Below are positions 49,780-59,702 of a DNA stretch of 64,000 nt, one piece after another. Location: the NCBI GenBank assembly GCA_963714145.1, contig OY970235.1:5642001-5706000 (forward strand). The letters run 5' to 3'. Both the position numbers and the translations under genes were made by a program. Under the pieces are notes generated by a model. That model had not been told where the DNA came from. It made no database searches and saw only the letters and a list, made by a program, of their open reading frames with translations. Position 1 is the stretch's first letter; each line of letters begins with the position of its first letter. The stretch is from JBBWZH01 sp035544115. Lineage in GTDB: Bacteria > Actinomycetota > Actinomycetes > Mycobacteriales > CADCTP01.

Positions 49780-49990
49780 CGTCTCTGCCAGGTAGCCGCC
49801 ACCGGCCGCTGGCCGGGACTGGCCGGTGGCCGAGACCGGCCGGTGGCCGAGACTGCCAGGTGGCCCGGATCGCTAGGTGGCCGTCACTGCCAGGGAGCCG
49901 GGATCGCCAGGTGGCCGGGATCGCCAGGTGGCCGTCAAACTGCCAGGTGGCCGTCAACTGCCAGGTAGGTGTCACTGCCAGGTGGCCGGG
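49780..49990. repeat. Tandem repeat (minisatellite), 17-19-bp unit, ~11 copies
   Basis: Degenerate copies of GCCAGGTGGCCGGGATC, with variants such as GCCAGGTGGCCGTCAACT, between the convergent corA and DUF2332 genes. It extends into the stop codon region of the latter. No unique spacers. Its position suggests a transcription-end region, but no hairpin dominates. Confidence 0.82.
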
Positions 49991-51279
49991 ATGCCGTGGC
50001 CGGGCGCGATGGCGAGCAGTTCGTCCCGGCCGTCGCCGGGCCAACAGGTGAGCACCAGCTCGAACTGGAGCCGGCGGTCGGGCTGCCGGCGCTGCTCGAA
50101 CCGCAGGTACGCCAGCGGCGCCTCCGGCGTGGCCGCGGCAGCGGCCCGGGCCAGTACGGCCCGCCCGGCGTCCCGCTCCGGAAAGTCGATGTACTGCCGG
50201 ACCACCGAGTGCCAGACGACGGTGAGCACGCCCGGACGCGGGCTGGCGAGCTGGCCGCGGAGCCAGCCGGCCATGCCGGCCCGGTCCACCGGCGGCGGTG
50301 CGACCGCGGCCAGCTGAAGCGCGCTGACCAGCCGGTCGACCCGCTCCGTCCAGTCCGGCCAGACATAGGACAGCAGGGTCAGCCGGCCCTCCGCGGTACC
50401 CGGGTCGATCGGATTCGGGTCGCAACCGCGCCGCTCCACGATCTCGACCGGCAGGTCCAGGTCGGCGGCCGGAACACCGACCCAGGGCTGCTCGAACCGC
50501 AGCGGGCTGCCGGCGCCGCCGAGCACCCGGTCGCCGACCGCGTACCCGTACCGGTCGACCAGCATGATCAGCCCGGCGCTCGCGCCCACCTCAAGCAACC
50601 GCACCGGCATCCCCGCGGTCCGGGCGGGACCCGCCCGGACCGCCGCGGCGCTGGCGCCGGCGTCGACCGCTCCCCGACCGGCCACCAGCCCCCCAGCCGC
50701 CGACTCCCCGGCCGCCGGGGCCGCGGCCTCTCGGGCCCCGGCACCACGGGCCTCGACCGCCCCGGCCCCGACCTCCCTGGCCTCGACATCCCTGGCCTCG
50801 ACCTCGCGGACTCCGGCCGCCCGGGCGCCGGCGCTCCGGATCCCGGCCGCCGACAGCTGGGCCGCGCCGGCACGCTGGGCGGCGACCAGCAGGCCGCCGT
50901 ACAACAGGCAGGCCCGCCCTGGTTCGTTCGTCTGCACGGTGCGGTCGAGCAGTTGGCGCAGCTCGGTCAGGTGTGCGCGCAGCGCCGGCTCGGCCGCCGA
51001 CCAGACCCGCCCCGGTGGCTCTGCGCCGCCGGCGCTCGGGTAGTACCGGGCAAGGTGCGGCGCCCGCCCGGTCAGCACCAGCCGGTGCAGCCCGCCGAGC
51101 AGCCGCAGCGGCGGGACGGTCCCGGGCCGGTCGCGCTCCCGCCCGGCCAGCACGTCGGCGGTCACGCCGCCGGCGTCCAGGTCGTCGGCCATCGCGGCGA
51201 GCAGTCGGCCGTACAGCGGCGAGCCGGGCAGGCACCCCGCGGCCTGCTCCCGGAACGCGCCCGAGAGCGGATGCGCCAT
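49972..51279 (-). CDS. DUF2332 family protein
   Basis: A 435-residue cytoplasmic protein. MAHPLSGAFREQA, LLEVGASAGLIMLVDRYGY, RRGCDPNPIDP, LTLLSYVWPDWTERVDRL and TVVWHSVVRQYI match the DUF2332 family; the LLEVGASAG segment recalls an SAM-methyltransferase motif I, but no activity is known. An insert at about residues 143-213 is made of degenerate five-residue units (VEARD, VEARE, VGAGA, VEARG), reflecting a 15-bp repeat in the DNA. ATG 51279 is the start; GACGAT 7 nt upstream is a weak -10 candidate. Confidence 0.8.
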   Translation of the reverse strand: MAHPLSGAFREQAAGCLPGSPLYGRLLAAMADDLDAGGVTADVLAGRERDRPGTVPPLRLLGGLHRLVLTGRAPHLARYYPSAGGAEPPGRVWSAAEPALRAHLTELRQLLDRTVQTNEPGRACLLYGGLLVAAQRAGAAQLSAAGIRSAGARAAGVREVEARDVEAREVGAGAVEARGAGAREAAAPAAGESAAGGLVAGRGAVDAGASAAAVRAGPARTAGMPVRLLEVGASAGLIMLVDRYGYAVGDRVLGGAGSPLRFEQPWVGVPAADLDLPVEIVERRGCDPNPIDPGTAEGRLTLLSYVWPDWTERVDRLVSALQLAAVAPPPVDRAGMAGWLRGQLASPRPGVLTVVWHSVVRQYIDFPERDAGRAVLARAAAAATPEAPLAYLRFEQRRQPDRRLQFELVLTCWPGDGRDELLAIAPGHGIPATWQ

Positions 51280-51368
51280 GCGACCAATCGTCCCACCCGC
51301 CTTCCCACGCCCGGGCTGGCGAACGTCGGCGCAGCGCCGCCCGGCCGGCGCGATCCGGCCGGGACATG

Positions 51369-51402
51369 CCACGGCCCCCGTGCCGAAGCACGGGGGCCGT
51401 GG
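51369..51402 (-). terminator. Strong terminator hairpin after the WXG100 gene
   Basis: CCACGGCCCCCGTGC (51369-51383), loop CGAA, then the exact reverse complement (51388-51402): a 15-bp perfect stem with a stable GNRA-like tetraloop, 14 nt after the WXG100 stop codon. Confidence 0.8.
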
Positions 51403-51416
51403 TTACGCCGCGATGA

Positions 51417-51713
51417 TCAGCCGCGGAAGGTGTTCGCGATCTGCGCCTCAGCCTCGGCGTACGAGGTACCGGCGGAGCCGAGCAGGCGGCCGATGCCCTC
51501 CAGAGCCTGGGTCAGACCGGTCGCGTTCTTGTCGAACTGCTCGTACAGCTGCTGGAACTGCCCGGACGCCGTGCCGGCCCAGTCGGCGCCGAACAGCGGG
51601 CCGAGCTGGCCCTTCAGGGCCTGGTGCATGCCGTGCACATCGCCCGACGTCTTGATGACCTGCCCAGAAAGTGCGTGCAGCTGCTCAGGCGTGACCTTGA
51701 GGTTGCCAGCCAT
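51417..51713 (-). CDS. WXG100 (ESAT-6-like) protein
   Basis: A 98-residue helical hairpin protein of the WXG100 family, substrates of type VII (ESX) secretion. The turn reads DWAGTASGQF, WAG in place of WxG, with two helices on both sides (VTPEQLHALSGQVIKTSGD and QFQQLYEQFDKNATGLTQAL). The C-terminal YxxxE/D secretion signal may be SYAEAEAQ. The gene is single, with no EccC, EccD or partner nearby. ATG 51713 has GGAGG upstream. Flanked by its own terminator and an upstream AT-richer stretch. Confidence 0.85.
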   Translation of the reverse strand: MAGNLKVTPEQLHALSGQVIKTSGDVHGMHQALKGQLGPLFGADWAGTASGQFQQLYEQFDKNATGLTQALEGIGRLLGSAGTSYAEAEAQIANTFRG

Positions 51714-51844
51714 GGTCTTTACCTCCGTATGTGATCCCGCCGCGGAGACGGGCATTGCGTGGAAACGTGCCGATCTTAAGCGCATCTTCGGGGCAAATGG
51801 AAGCCCTGGGATGAATTTTTCCCATCCTCCCTTCTGTCCTAGTT

Positions 51845-52648
51845 TCAGAGGTACGACCGGAGCTCCCATAGCTCCGGGTAAAACCGCAGGCCGATGCGCT
51901 GGCGCAGGTACGGCCCGCCCGAGGAACCGCCCGTGCCGGACTTCGTCCCGATCTGACGTTCGACCATCAGCACGTGCCTGGATCGCCACCGCGCCCAGAT
52001 CGCATCGTGTTCTATCAGCGCCTCGGACAGGTCCCAGAGCGAGCCGTACCGCTGCGACTGCCGGCTGATCTCGAGCAACGCCGCGCGGCGGGTCTCCACC
52101 GTCCCGGTGTCGAAGCCGACCGCGGCCAGCAGCGCCAGGTAGCCGTCCCACAGCGTCGGCTCGGCCAGCCGGGCGCGGAGCCGATCCCGCTCGGCCTCGC
52201 TGGCGTGCGAGAGCCGGTTCAGGTACGCCGGCTCCTTCGCCCCGGACAGGAACTCGATCTCCCGGAACTGGACAGACTGGAACCCGCTGGCCGGCGCCAG
52301 CAGCTCCCGGAAAGCCAGAAAGTCCTGCGGGGTCATCGTCTCCAGCACATCCACCTGCTCCAGCAGCACCCGCTCGACCACGTGCGCCCGCTGCAGCCGC
52401 AACCTGGGCAGGTGGTCGTCGCCGGCCAGCATGCCGTCCCGGGCGTCGCCCAGCTCGTGCAGCAGCAGCTTGAACCAGAGCTCGTAGACCTGGTGGATCG
52501 TGATGAACAGCAGCTCGTCATGGGCGGCCGGCCGGCCCTCCAGGCCGGACTGCGGCCGCTGCTGGTCGAGCAGCTCAGGCACCCGCAGGTAGCTGCCGTA
52601 CGACAGCAGAGCGCCTTCCTCGCCGAAGCGGCGATCTTGCGCGGTCAC
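51845..52648 (-). CDS. kynA: Tryptophan 2,3-dioxygenase
   Basis: A 267-residue heme enzyme opening the indole ring of L-tryptophan to N-formylkynurenine, the first step of tryptophan catabolism. LLSYGSYLRVPELL, HDELLFITIHQVYELWFKL (substrate and heme region), ASGFQSVQFREIEF, and RHVLMVERQIGTKSGTGGSSG (given as RHVLMVERQIG then TGGSSG) with the proximal heme His are typical and complete. GTG 52648 has TAGGGT 6 nt upstream, so the mRNA is probably leaderless. No kynurenine formamidase or kynureninase gene is adjacent. Confidence 0.93.
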   Translation of the reverse strand: MTAQDRRFGEEGALLSYGSYLRVPELLDQQRPQSGLEGRPAAHDELLFITIHQVYELWFKLLLHELGDARDGMLAGDDHLPRLRLQRAHVVERVLLEQVDVLETMTPQDFLAFRELLAPASGFQSVQFREIEFLSGAKEPAYLNRLSHASEAERDRLRARLAEPTLWDGYLALLAAVGFDTGTVETRRAALLEISRQSQRYGSLWDLSEALIEHDAIWARWRSRHVLMVERQIGTKSGTGGSSGGPYLRQRIGLRFYPELWELRSYL

Positions 52649-52654
52649 CCTGGC

Positions 52655-52660
52655 ACCCTA
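52655..52660 (-). promoter_or_regulatory. -10 box (TAGGGT), leaderless promoter of kynA
   Basis: TAGGGT on the minus strand, 6 nt before GTG 52648, with no ribosome binding site. Confidence 0.55.
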
Positions 52661-52737
52661 CGTGCCCGCCGGGCCGGTCGCCCGACGACCGGACGAAGCC
52701 GACGGACGAAGCTAGAGCCGGCCCGCTGGGCCGGCGG

Positions 52738-54366
<1,629 letters not shown>

Positions 54367-54468
54367 ACGACTCTCCCGGGGTACGGCGGTACGTCGGTGG
54401 ACCGCAGTGACGTACCCATCTTCCCTGAGCCGGGGAGCCGGCTGGCTAGGAACCGCCTTGGCGACCGG

Positions 54469-55503
54469 TCAATTCACGCGCGCTCGGGTCGCATCCCCTC
54501 CGGTCAAGATCTGCGACTCCTTCACGGTGACCGTCGTGTTGCTGCAGACCGTGATCGGGAAGACGATCACGAAGAACGGGCTGACCGCGATGATCAACCA
54601 CTGGCTGCAGCCGTGCACGTTGTAGGTGCCGATGTTGGTGTAGGTGTGGCCGCAGTCCGGCGAGGCCTGCTGGGGCGGCACCCGGTTCTTGACCTCCTCC
54701 CAGTCCGTACCGACCCAACGCAGGCCGGCGACCCGGCATATCGATGGCTTCTGGTCGTTGGTGTCCAGCGTGGTGTTCAGGTGCCAGGCCGTGGCGAAGA
54801 GACCGCCGGCCAGCCCGAACTCGGTGACCACCTTCGGGAGGGTGGTGTCGACCGTGTTCCAGACCCAGGTCGGGAAGTTCACGATGGCGCCGTGGTTGGC
54901 GTCAAGCCCAGGGCTGGCGCCGAGGCGGGGCGAGAACTGGAAGAAGCTGCGAAAGTAACTCTGCCGGCTCTGATCGGGCAGCGGTGGTATCTGCCTTACG
55001 GCCGGGTGCCAGTAGACGAAAACCGCACACGGGGTGGCATCGGCGGCCGGCGGATCGTGTGGATCCACCTTGCAGTGGTCCTTGGCCGCCGGCACGGTCG
55101 GGTAGTTGTCCGCCACCCGGCGGGCTGTGGCCGCGTCCGCGGCGCAAACCTGGAACTCCCAAGCGCCGTCCCCCGCCGGGGGATTGGTCCGATACCGCTC
55201 CGGGATGTCCGCCGGCGTTACCGTGCCAGCCAGTTTCACGCAGGCGTTCTCGCTGACGTTGCCGACCGTCAACTCGGTCTCACCGTCATCGATGATCGTG
55301 CCCTGGATATAGTCCTTCAGCGGCGAGGACGCACCGTCACCGATGGGGCTGGAATCGCCCGGCGGATCGACCGGCGGGTCCTCATCGGCGAGCGCCGTCG
55401 GGGCGACCCCGGCAAACAACGGCGTAATCAGTAGCAACGCCAGTGCGGACGTCACGGTGCGCATCCGCACCCCGCGGGTTGCTGTTGCTGGACGGCTCAG
55501 CAC
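54469..55503 (-). CDS. Secreted hypothetical protein
   Basis: A 344-residue exported protein with a signal peptide (SALALLLITPLFAGVAPTALA) and about nine Cys in the mature part, probably forming disulfides; FSPRLGASPGLDANHG and VNFPTWVWNTV are distinct but match no family I know. Near the C-terminus a hydrophobic segment (QWLIIAVSPFFVIVFPITV) suggests a membrane anchor. The GTG at 55503 is preceded by AAGGGGG and overlaps the lipoprotein gene's stop codon by 7 nt; ATG 55464 is an alternative start. Probably works with that lipoprotein. Confidence 0.65.
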   Translation of the reverse strand: MLSRPATATRGVRMRTVTSALALLLITPLFAGVAPTALADEDPPVDPPGDSSPIGDGASSPLKDYIQGTIIDDGETELTVGNVSENACVKLAGTVTPADIPERYRTNPPAGDGAWEFQVCAADAATARRVADNYPTVPAAKDHCKVDPHDPPAADATPCAVFVYWHPAVRQIPPLPDQSRQSYFRSFFQFSPRLGASPGLDANHGAIVNFPTWVWNTVDTTLPKVVTEFGLAGGLFATAWHLNTTLDTNDQKPSICRVAGLRWVGTDWEEVKNRVPPQQASPDCGHTYTNIGTYNVHGCSQWLIIAVSPFFVIVFPITVCSNTTVTVKESQILTGGDATRARVN

Positions 55504-56087
55504 AGCTGAACCCCCTTGTTGGTCGCGGCGACCACATACCAGTAGCCGCCTCGCTTCTGGAGCGACACCGTCAGCGCGTCCTTGGTCGGGACGTCGTTGC
55601 GGTAACCCTTGGGTGCGCGGGGCTTGCCTGTTGCGAGGTCATAGTACGTTCCTGCCGGTCCGCGTACACAATCGGCGATCTCGGCCAAGATGTCCTCTTG
55701 GTGAAGAATCCGTGGCGACAGGCTGAGCCGGGTCCGCTGCACGACGCCTTGGGCGCGCAAGCTGCGGATCTGGTTGCGCTCGCGGGTCAGGATCGGGTCG
55801 ACGCCGAAGACCGCGAGCTTCGCGGACGCGCTGTCGCCCTGGGCGAACGCCTCCTGCACCGCCTGCCACCATGCGCGATACACGGTCATCAGGTCGGCCC
55901 GGTTCACCCCCGGCGCGACGTTTGTCGGCGCCGGTGTCGGGCGACGGGTGGTCTCGCCGCCGGGCGGCTGGGTGGGCTGCCCGACCGACTGCAGCGGCTC
56001 CGACGGCCCATCGGACGCACACCCGACCAGCAGCGCCATCGCCAGCGCTGCTGCGGCGACGACCCAGATCGCCGGAACCGCTTTCAT
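55497..56087 (-). CDS. Putative lipoprotein
   Basis: A 196-residue exported lipoprotein. The signal peptide is followed by a lipobox LVGC (Cys at about residue 24), then a Pro/Thr linker and a globular domain with YRAWWQAVQEAFAQGD, RNQIRSLRAQGVVQRT and QKRGGYWYVVAATNKG, reminiscent of small NTF2-like or secreted actinobacterial lipoproteins. ATG 56087 is preceded by TAGGGT at 7 nt. It overlaps the downstream secreted protein gene by 7 nt, so the two are co-expressed at the cell surface. No function known. Confidence 0.75.
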   Translation of the reverse strand: MKAVPAIWVVAAAALAMALLVGCASDGPSEPLQSVGQPTQPPGGETTRRPTPAPTNVAPGVNRADLMTVYRAWWQAVQEAFAQGDSASAKLAVFGVDPILTRERNQIRSLRAQGVVQRTRLSLSPRILHQEDILAEIADCVRGPAGTYYDLATGKPRAPKGYRNDVPTKDALTVSLQKRGGYWYVVAATNKGVQLC

Positions 56088-56094
56088 ACCCTCA

Positions 56095-56100
56095 ACCCTA
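56095..56100 (-). promoter_or_regulatory. -10 box (TAGGGT), leaderless promoter of the lipoprotein operon
   Basis: TAGGGT on the minus strand, 7 nt before ATG 56087. The 328 bp further upstream (56101-56428) show no gene and no other clear signal. Confidence 0.55.
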
Positions 56101-56428
56101 CGAATCGCGGCATAACCCGGTCTAGCCTTGTGGCCCGTCTGGAGCAGTCTTCTTGCCGGCACAACCGACCATTCGCTGCCGCGCCGGCTCCGGATCACCT
56201 CAACTTCCCCACCTGTCCCCCGCTGCCCACCCGCTCACCGGACGTTGAGCCCCGACCCACTCCAGCGGCACGCGCGACCCGGCCGGCCCCGGCCAGCGGC
56301 CTTCCACAGCGGGCGGCTGACGCCCTGACCAGGGCACACCTCGGCACGTGTCGGCCTGCGGGCTGGCGGCTGGACCCGACCCGCCGCCCGCTCGGCGGCG
56401 TTACGGCCCCGGCAGCGGGTGGGATCGG

Positions 56429-56926
56429 TCAGAGCAGGGCCAGCAGCGGGCCGATCTCCTGGCTGGCGTACCAGAGCAGGTCGTGCCCCTCAGCCTCGTC
56501 GAGCAGGAACTTGGCGTCGTCGTCGCCGAGGTCGGCCTCCAGCACGGCGTTGGCGGCGGCCCGGATGGCGGCTTCGGCGGCAGAGCCGTCGACGTGCACC
56601 GAGGCGACCGCCCGCAGCGGCACCGGGGTGCCGATCCGGACCACCGACCGGTCGAGATCGGGGCGCACCTGGACCGCCTGGTCCGGCACGTCGGCCGCGA
56701 CCACGACCCGCCGCCGGGGCGCGGTCGGGTCCTCGTCGAGCAGGCGGAGCGAACCGCGAGCGGCGTCCAGCAGCGCGGCGTACTCGAGTTCCTCGATGTC
56801 GCCCTCGGTGTACCACTCCCGCAGCCCGGGGGTGACTGCGAACGCGGTCAGCGGCGGCGGCCCCAGCTCGCCCGACTCGATCAGCGCCTGGAGTGACCGG
56901 GCTGTACCGGGCAGGTAGATCCTCAC
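56429..56926 (-). CDS. DUF6912 family protein
   Basis: A 165-residue soluble protein starting VRIYLPGTARSLQAL with FAVTPGLREWYTEGDIEELEY and a C-terminal SQEIGPLL, as in the actinobacterial DUF6912 family (function unknown). GTG 56926 overlaps the stop codon of the patatin gene by 4 nt, so the two are translationally coupled. All key parts look intact. No catalytic residue pattern is visible; an adaptor or regulator role is only a guess. Confidence 0.75.
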   Translation of the reverse strand: MRIYLPGTARSLQALIESGELGPPPLTAFAVTPGLREWYTEGDIEELEYAALLDAARGSLRLLDEDPTAPRRRVVVAADVPDQAVQVRPDLDRSVVRIGTPVPLRAVASVHVDGSAAEAAIRAAANAVLEADLGDDDAKFLLDEAEGHDLLWYASQEIGPLLALL

Positions 56927-58014
56927 GACGCGCCGAGCCCTCCTGCCGTTGCCGCTGCTGGGCCGGTGGACCGGCGCAGCGCCTCCGCGCTCGTCCGCAA
57001 GGACGTGACCAGCACGTCGATGCGCCGGCTGGGATCCATCAGGTTCGCCCCCATGGCTTCCAGATCTTCCGGGCCCGGCCCAATGATGGTCACCGCGGTG
57101 CCGGCCGCCTGCAGCTGGGTGGCCTCGCGCAGCGCCCGGCGGGTGGCCAGCCGGCGGAACCGCCGCTCCAGCCGGGCGGCCGTCGAGCGTGGCCGGTCGA
57201 CGGCGAACGAGACCATGGGCGCCAGCACCCAAACCTCGTCCAGCTTCTCGTCGGCGAGCAGGTCGAGCGAGGTCGGCGAGAAGGTGCCGCCGTCTACGTA
57301 CGGCCGGCCGGCGATCCGGACCGGCGCGTACCAGCCCGGGATCGCGCACGACGCCATCACCGCCTCGGACAGTCGCGCCGGCGGTGCGTCCGGGCGGCCG
57401 AACGCGACCCGCTGGCCGCGGCCATAGTCCATCGCGACGATCCAGGTCTGCGGTGCGGCCGGCCAGTGCGGCGCCGGACCGTCAGCGCCCCGCGCCGCGA
57501 TCGTCACCGCGCCGTCGATCATCCGTCCGACCGGGTGCAGGGTGCCACGGCCGCGCGGGAACACCGCGCTCATCGCGGCCAGCGGCGGCAGCCGGCGGGG
57601 ATGCCGGGCCACCTCCAGCAGCAGCCCCCGGGAGCCCAGACCGAAGCCGGGCCGCGGCGGCAGCGCTCCGCCGGCGCCGCCGTCGTAGTCCCAGTCGATC
57701 GCCAGATCTGCCGGCAGCGGGGTGCCGCGCTGGTGCCGTAGCACCGCGTCCACCCCGGCGCCGAGACCGACCAACGCAGCCAGGATCGACCCGGCCGAGG
57801 TCCCAACGACGATGTCGACCTCGCGGGCGTCGAAGCCCTCCTGCTCCTCCAATGCGTGCAGCGCGGCCGCCATCCAGGCGAACCCGAGCACCCCACCGCC
57901 GCCGAGCACCAGACCGCGACGCCGGCGGGCGGACCGTGGCCGTGGGATGGCCGGGCCGCCGCGCCACGCCGCCGGCATTTCCGTCGGCCCGTCAGCCTCC
58001 CCGTTCTCGTTCAT
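56923..58014 (-). CDS. Patatin-like phospholipase
   Basis: A 363-residue patatin-family lipid acyl hydrolase. LVLGGGGVLGFAWM (oxyanion glycine loop), GTSAGSI (nucleophile Ser, GxSxG) and YVDGGTFSP (catalytic Asp) make the full catalytic dyad. It is a cytoplasmic RssA-type protein without signal peptide. ATG 58014 has GGGGAGCAGG upstream. It precedes DUF6912 by a 4-nt overlap and lies next to a WS/DGAT acyltransferase gene, suggesting a role in lipid or storage-lipid turnover. Confidence 0.88.
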   Translation of the reverse strand: MNENGEADGPTEMPAAWRGGPAIPRPRSARRRRGLVLGGGGVLGFAWMAAALHALEEQEGFDAREVDIVVGTSAGSILAALVGLGAGVDAVLRHQRGTPLPADLAIDWDYDGGAGGALPPRPGFGLGSRGLLLEVARHPRRLPPLAAMSAVFPRGRGTLHPVGRMIDGAVTIAARGADGPAPHWPAAPQTWIVAMDYGRGQRVAFGRPDAPPARLSEAVMASCAIPGWYAPVRIAGRPYVDGGTFSPTSLDLLADEKLDEVWVLAPMVSFAVDRPRSTAARLERRFRRLATRRALREATQLQAAGTAVTIIGPGPEDLEAMGANLMDPSRRIDVLVTSLRTSAEALRRSTGPAAATAGGLGAS

Positions 58015-58123
58015 GCCTGCTCCCCCAGTGGGCCCGGCCGGTCGGCCTTGGCCATCGAACCTCCGGCTGGTCGCCGGAGCACCCCTACGGCCGGGACCGG
58101 CCGCGCAGCGCTGTCTTTGCCGG

Positions 58124-59515
58124 TCATCGCACCGTGTCCACCAGTTCGGCCAGCGATTCCGCGAGCAGCGAGCTGACCACGTCCACGTCCGGCATGGCGT
58201 CCCGATCGGCGTTGAGCCCGAAGAACACCCCACCGTTGTACGAGGTGAGGCCGATCGACAGGGCCTGCCCCTTGGCCAGCGGCACCACCGGGAACATGTC
58301 GAGCATCTGCGCGCCGGCCGCGTACAGCGGGAACTGCGGGCCTGGGACGTTGGTGACGACGACGTTGAACAGCCGCCGGGTCATGCCGTTGGCCACCTGC
58401 GCGGCGAGCGCGTGCAGCGTGGGCGGGGCGAAGCCGGACAGCGCCACGATCGCGTCGGCGCCCACCGACTGCCCGGACTCCTTGTGCCCTTTCATCGCGA
58501 AGCTCACCTGAGATAGCCGGATGACCGGATCCGGCTCGCCGACCGGCAGGTCGACGAAGTACGAGGAGACCCGGTTGCCCAGCGCGCCGTGCTGGTCGGC
58601 GGTGCGGACCGAGACCGGCACCATCGCGCGCACCGTGGTCCCGCTGGTCACCGCCTCACCACGGGACAGCAGCCAGCCACGCAGCGCGCCGGCGACGGTC
58701 GCCAGCACGACGTCGTTCACCGTGCCGCCATGCGCCTTCCGAACCCGCTTGTAGTCGTCCAGGTCCGTCCTGGCCAGGCCGATGCGGCGTTGCTCGCCGA
58801 TGCTGACGTTCAGCGGGCTGCCCGGCGCCGGGCGGGCGGCTGTGCGCGCCATCGCCACCAGCCCGTTCACCGTGCCGACCAGTTTCGTCGCGGTCGCCCG
58901 CAGATCGAGCAGGCCGATGCGGGCGGTATCCAGCGCGGCGCTCGGGCGGCGCACCACGTCGGTCACCGCGCCGATCAGCAGACCGACGCCGCCGGGCCCT
59001 GACTCCGGCATCCACAGCTCGTCCGGAACCTCCCGCGGGGTCGGCGTCACATCGAGGATGACCTGGCCGATGTCGACCGCGCTGACCCCGTCCACCATCG
59101 CGTGGTGGGTCTTGGTGATGATCGCGATCCGACCACCTTCCAGCCCCTCCACCAGGTACATCTCCCACAGCGGGCGGCTGCGGTCGAGCCGCCGGGACAT
59201 CAGCCGGCCGACCAGCTCCCGCAACTGCTCCTCTGACCCCGGCCGGGGCAACGCCGACCGGCGGACGTGGAAGGTCACGTCGAAGTCGGGATCGTCTACC
59301 CAGACCGGGTTGGCGAGGTGGCCGGGCACCCAGCGGACCTTCTGCCGGTACCGCGGCACCTGGCCGATGCGGTGCTCGATCAGCGACACCAGGCGGTCGT
59401 AGTCGAGCCCCTCATCCGGCGGCTCGAAGATCGCGAGGCCGCCGACGTGCATCGGCGTGGTGGGCTCCTCCAGGTACAGGAAGGAGACGTCGAGCGAGCT
59501 AAGCCGGTCGGTCAT
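58124..59515 (-). CDS. Wax ester synthase/diacylglycerol acyltransferase (WS/DGAT)
   Basis: A 463-residue acyltransferase of the WS/DGAT family, making triacylglycerols and wax esters from acyl-CoA. The catalytic HHAMVDG (HHxxxDG, about residue 135) is intact; SSLDVSFLYLEEPTTPMHVG at the N-terminus, VNDVVLATVAGALR and the C-terminal NVVVTNVPGPQFPLY and GLTSYNGGVFFGL segments are typical. ATG 59515 has AGGAGGTG upstream. The patatin gene lies downstream on the same strand. Actinobacteria have many paralogues, so this one's specific lipid is not known. Confidence 0.92.
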   Translation of the reverse strand: MTDRLSSLDVSFLYLEEPTTPMHVGGLAIFEPPDEGLDYDRLVSLIEHRIGQVPRYRQKVRWVPGHLANPVWVDDPDFDVTFHVRRSALPRPGSEEQLRELVGRLMSRRLDRSRPLWEMYLVEGLEGGRIAIITKTHHAMVDGVSAVDIGQVILDVTPTPREVPDELWMPESGPGGVGLLIGAVTDVVRRPSAALDTARIGLLDLRATATKLVGTVNGLVAMARTAARPAPGSPLNVSIGEQRRIGLARTDLDDYKRVRKAHGGTVNDVVLATVAGALRGWLLSRGEAVTSGTTVRAMVPVSVRTADQHGALGNRVSSYFVDLPVGEPDPVIRLSQVSFAMKGHKESGQSVGADAIVALSGFAPPTLHALAAQVANGMTRRLFNVVVTNVPGPQFPLYAAGAQMLDMFPVVPLAKGQALSIGLTSYNGGVFFGLNADRDAMPDVDVVSSLLAESLAELVDTVR

Positions 59516-59702
59516 GGTCGAGGCACCTCCTGGGACAGCCAGCCCCGGCCTCGACGCAAGGACTGCGACGAGCGGACTACACCATCGTGACACGGAGCGA
59601 GCGCAGCAGGCAGCGACTGTCCACAGGCAGACGGTCTGTCCACAGATCTTGGTCAGGGGGAAGCGCTGGCGCCCGTTGCGGTGTAAATGGCCCCGCTCGG
59701 CC

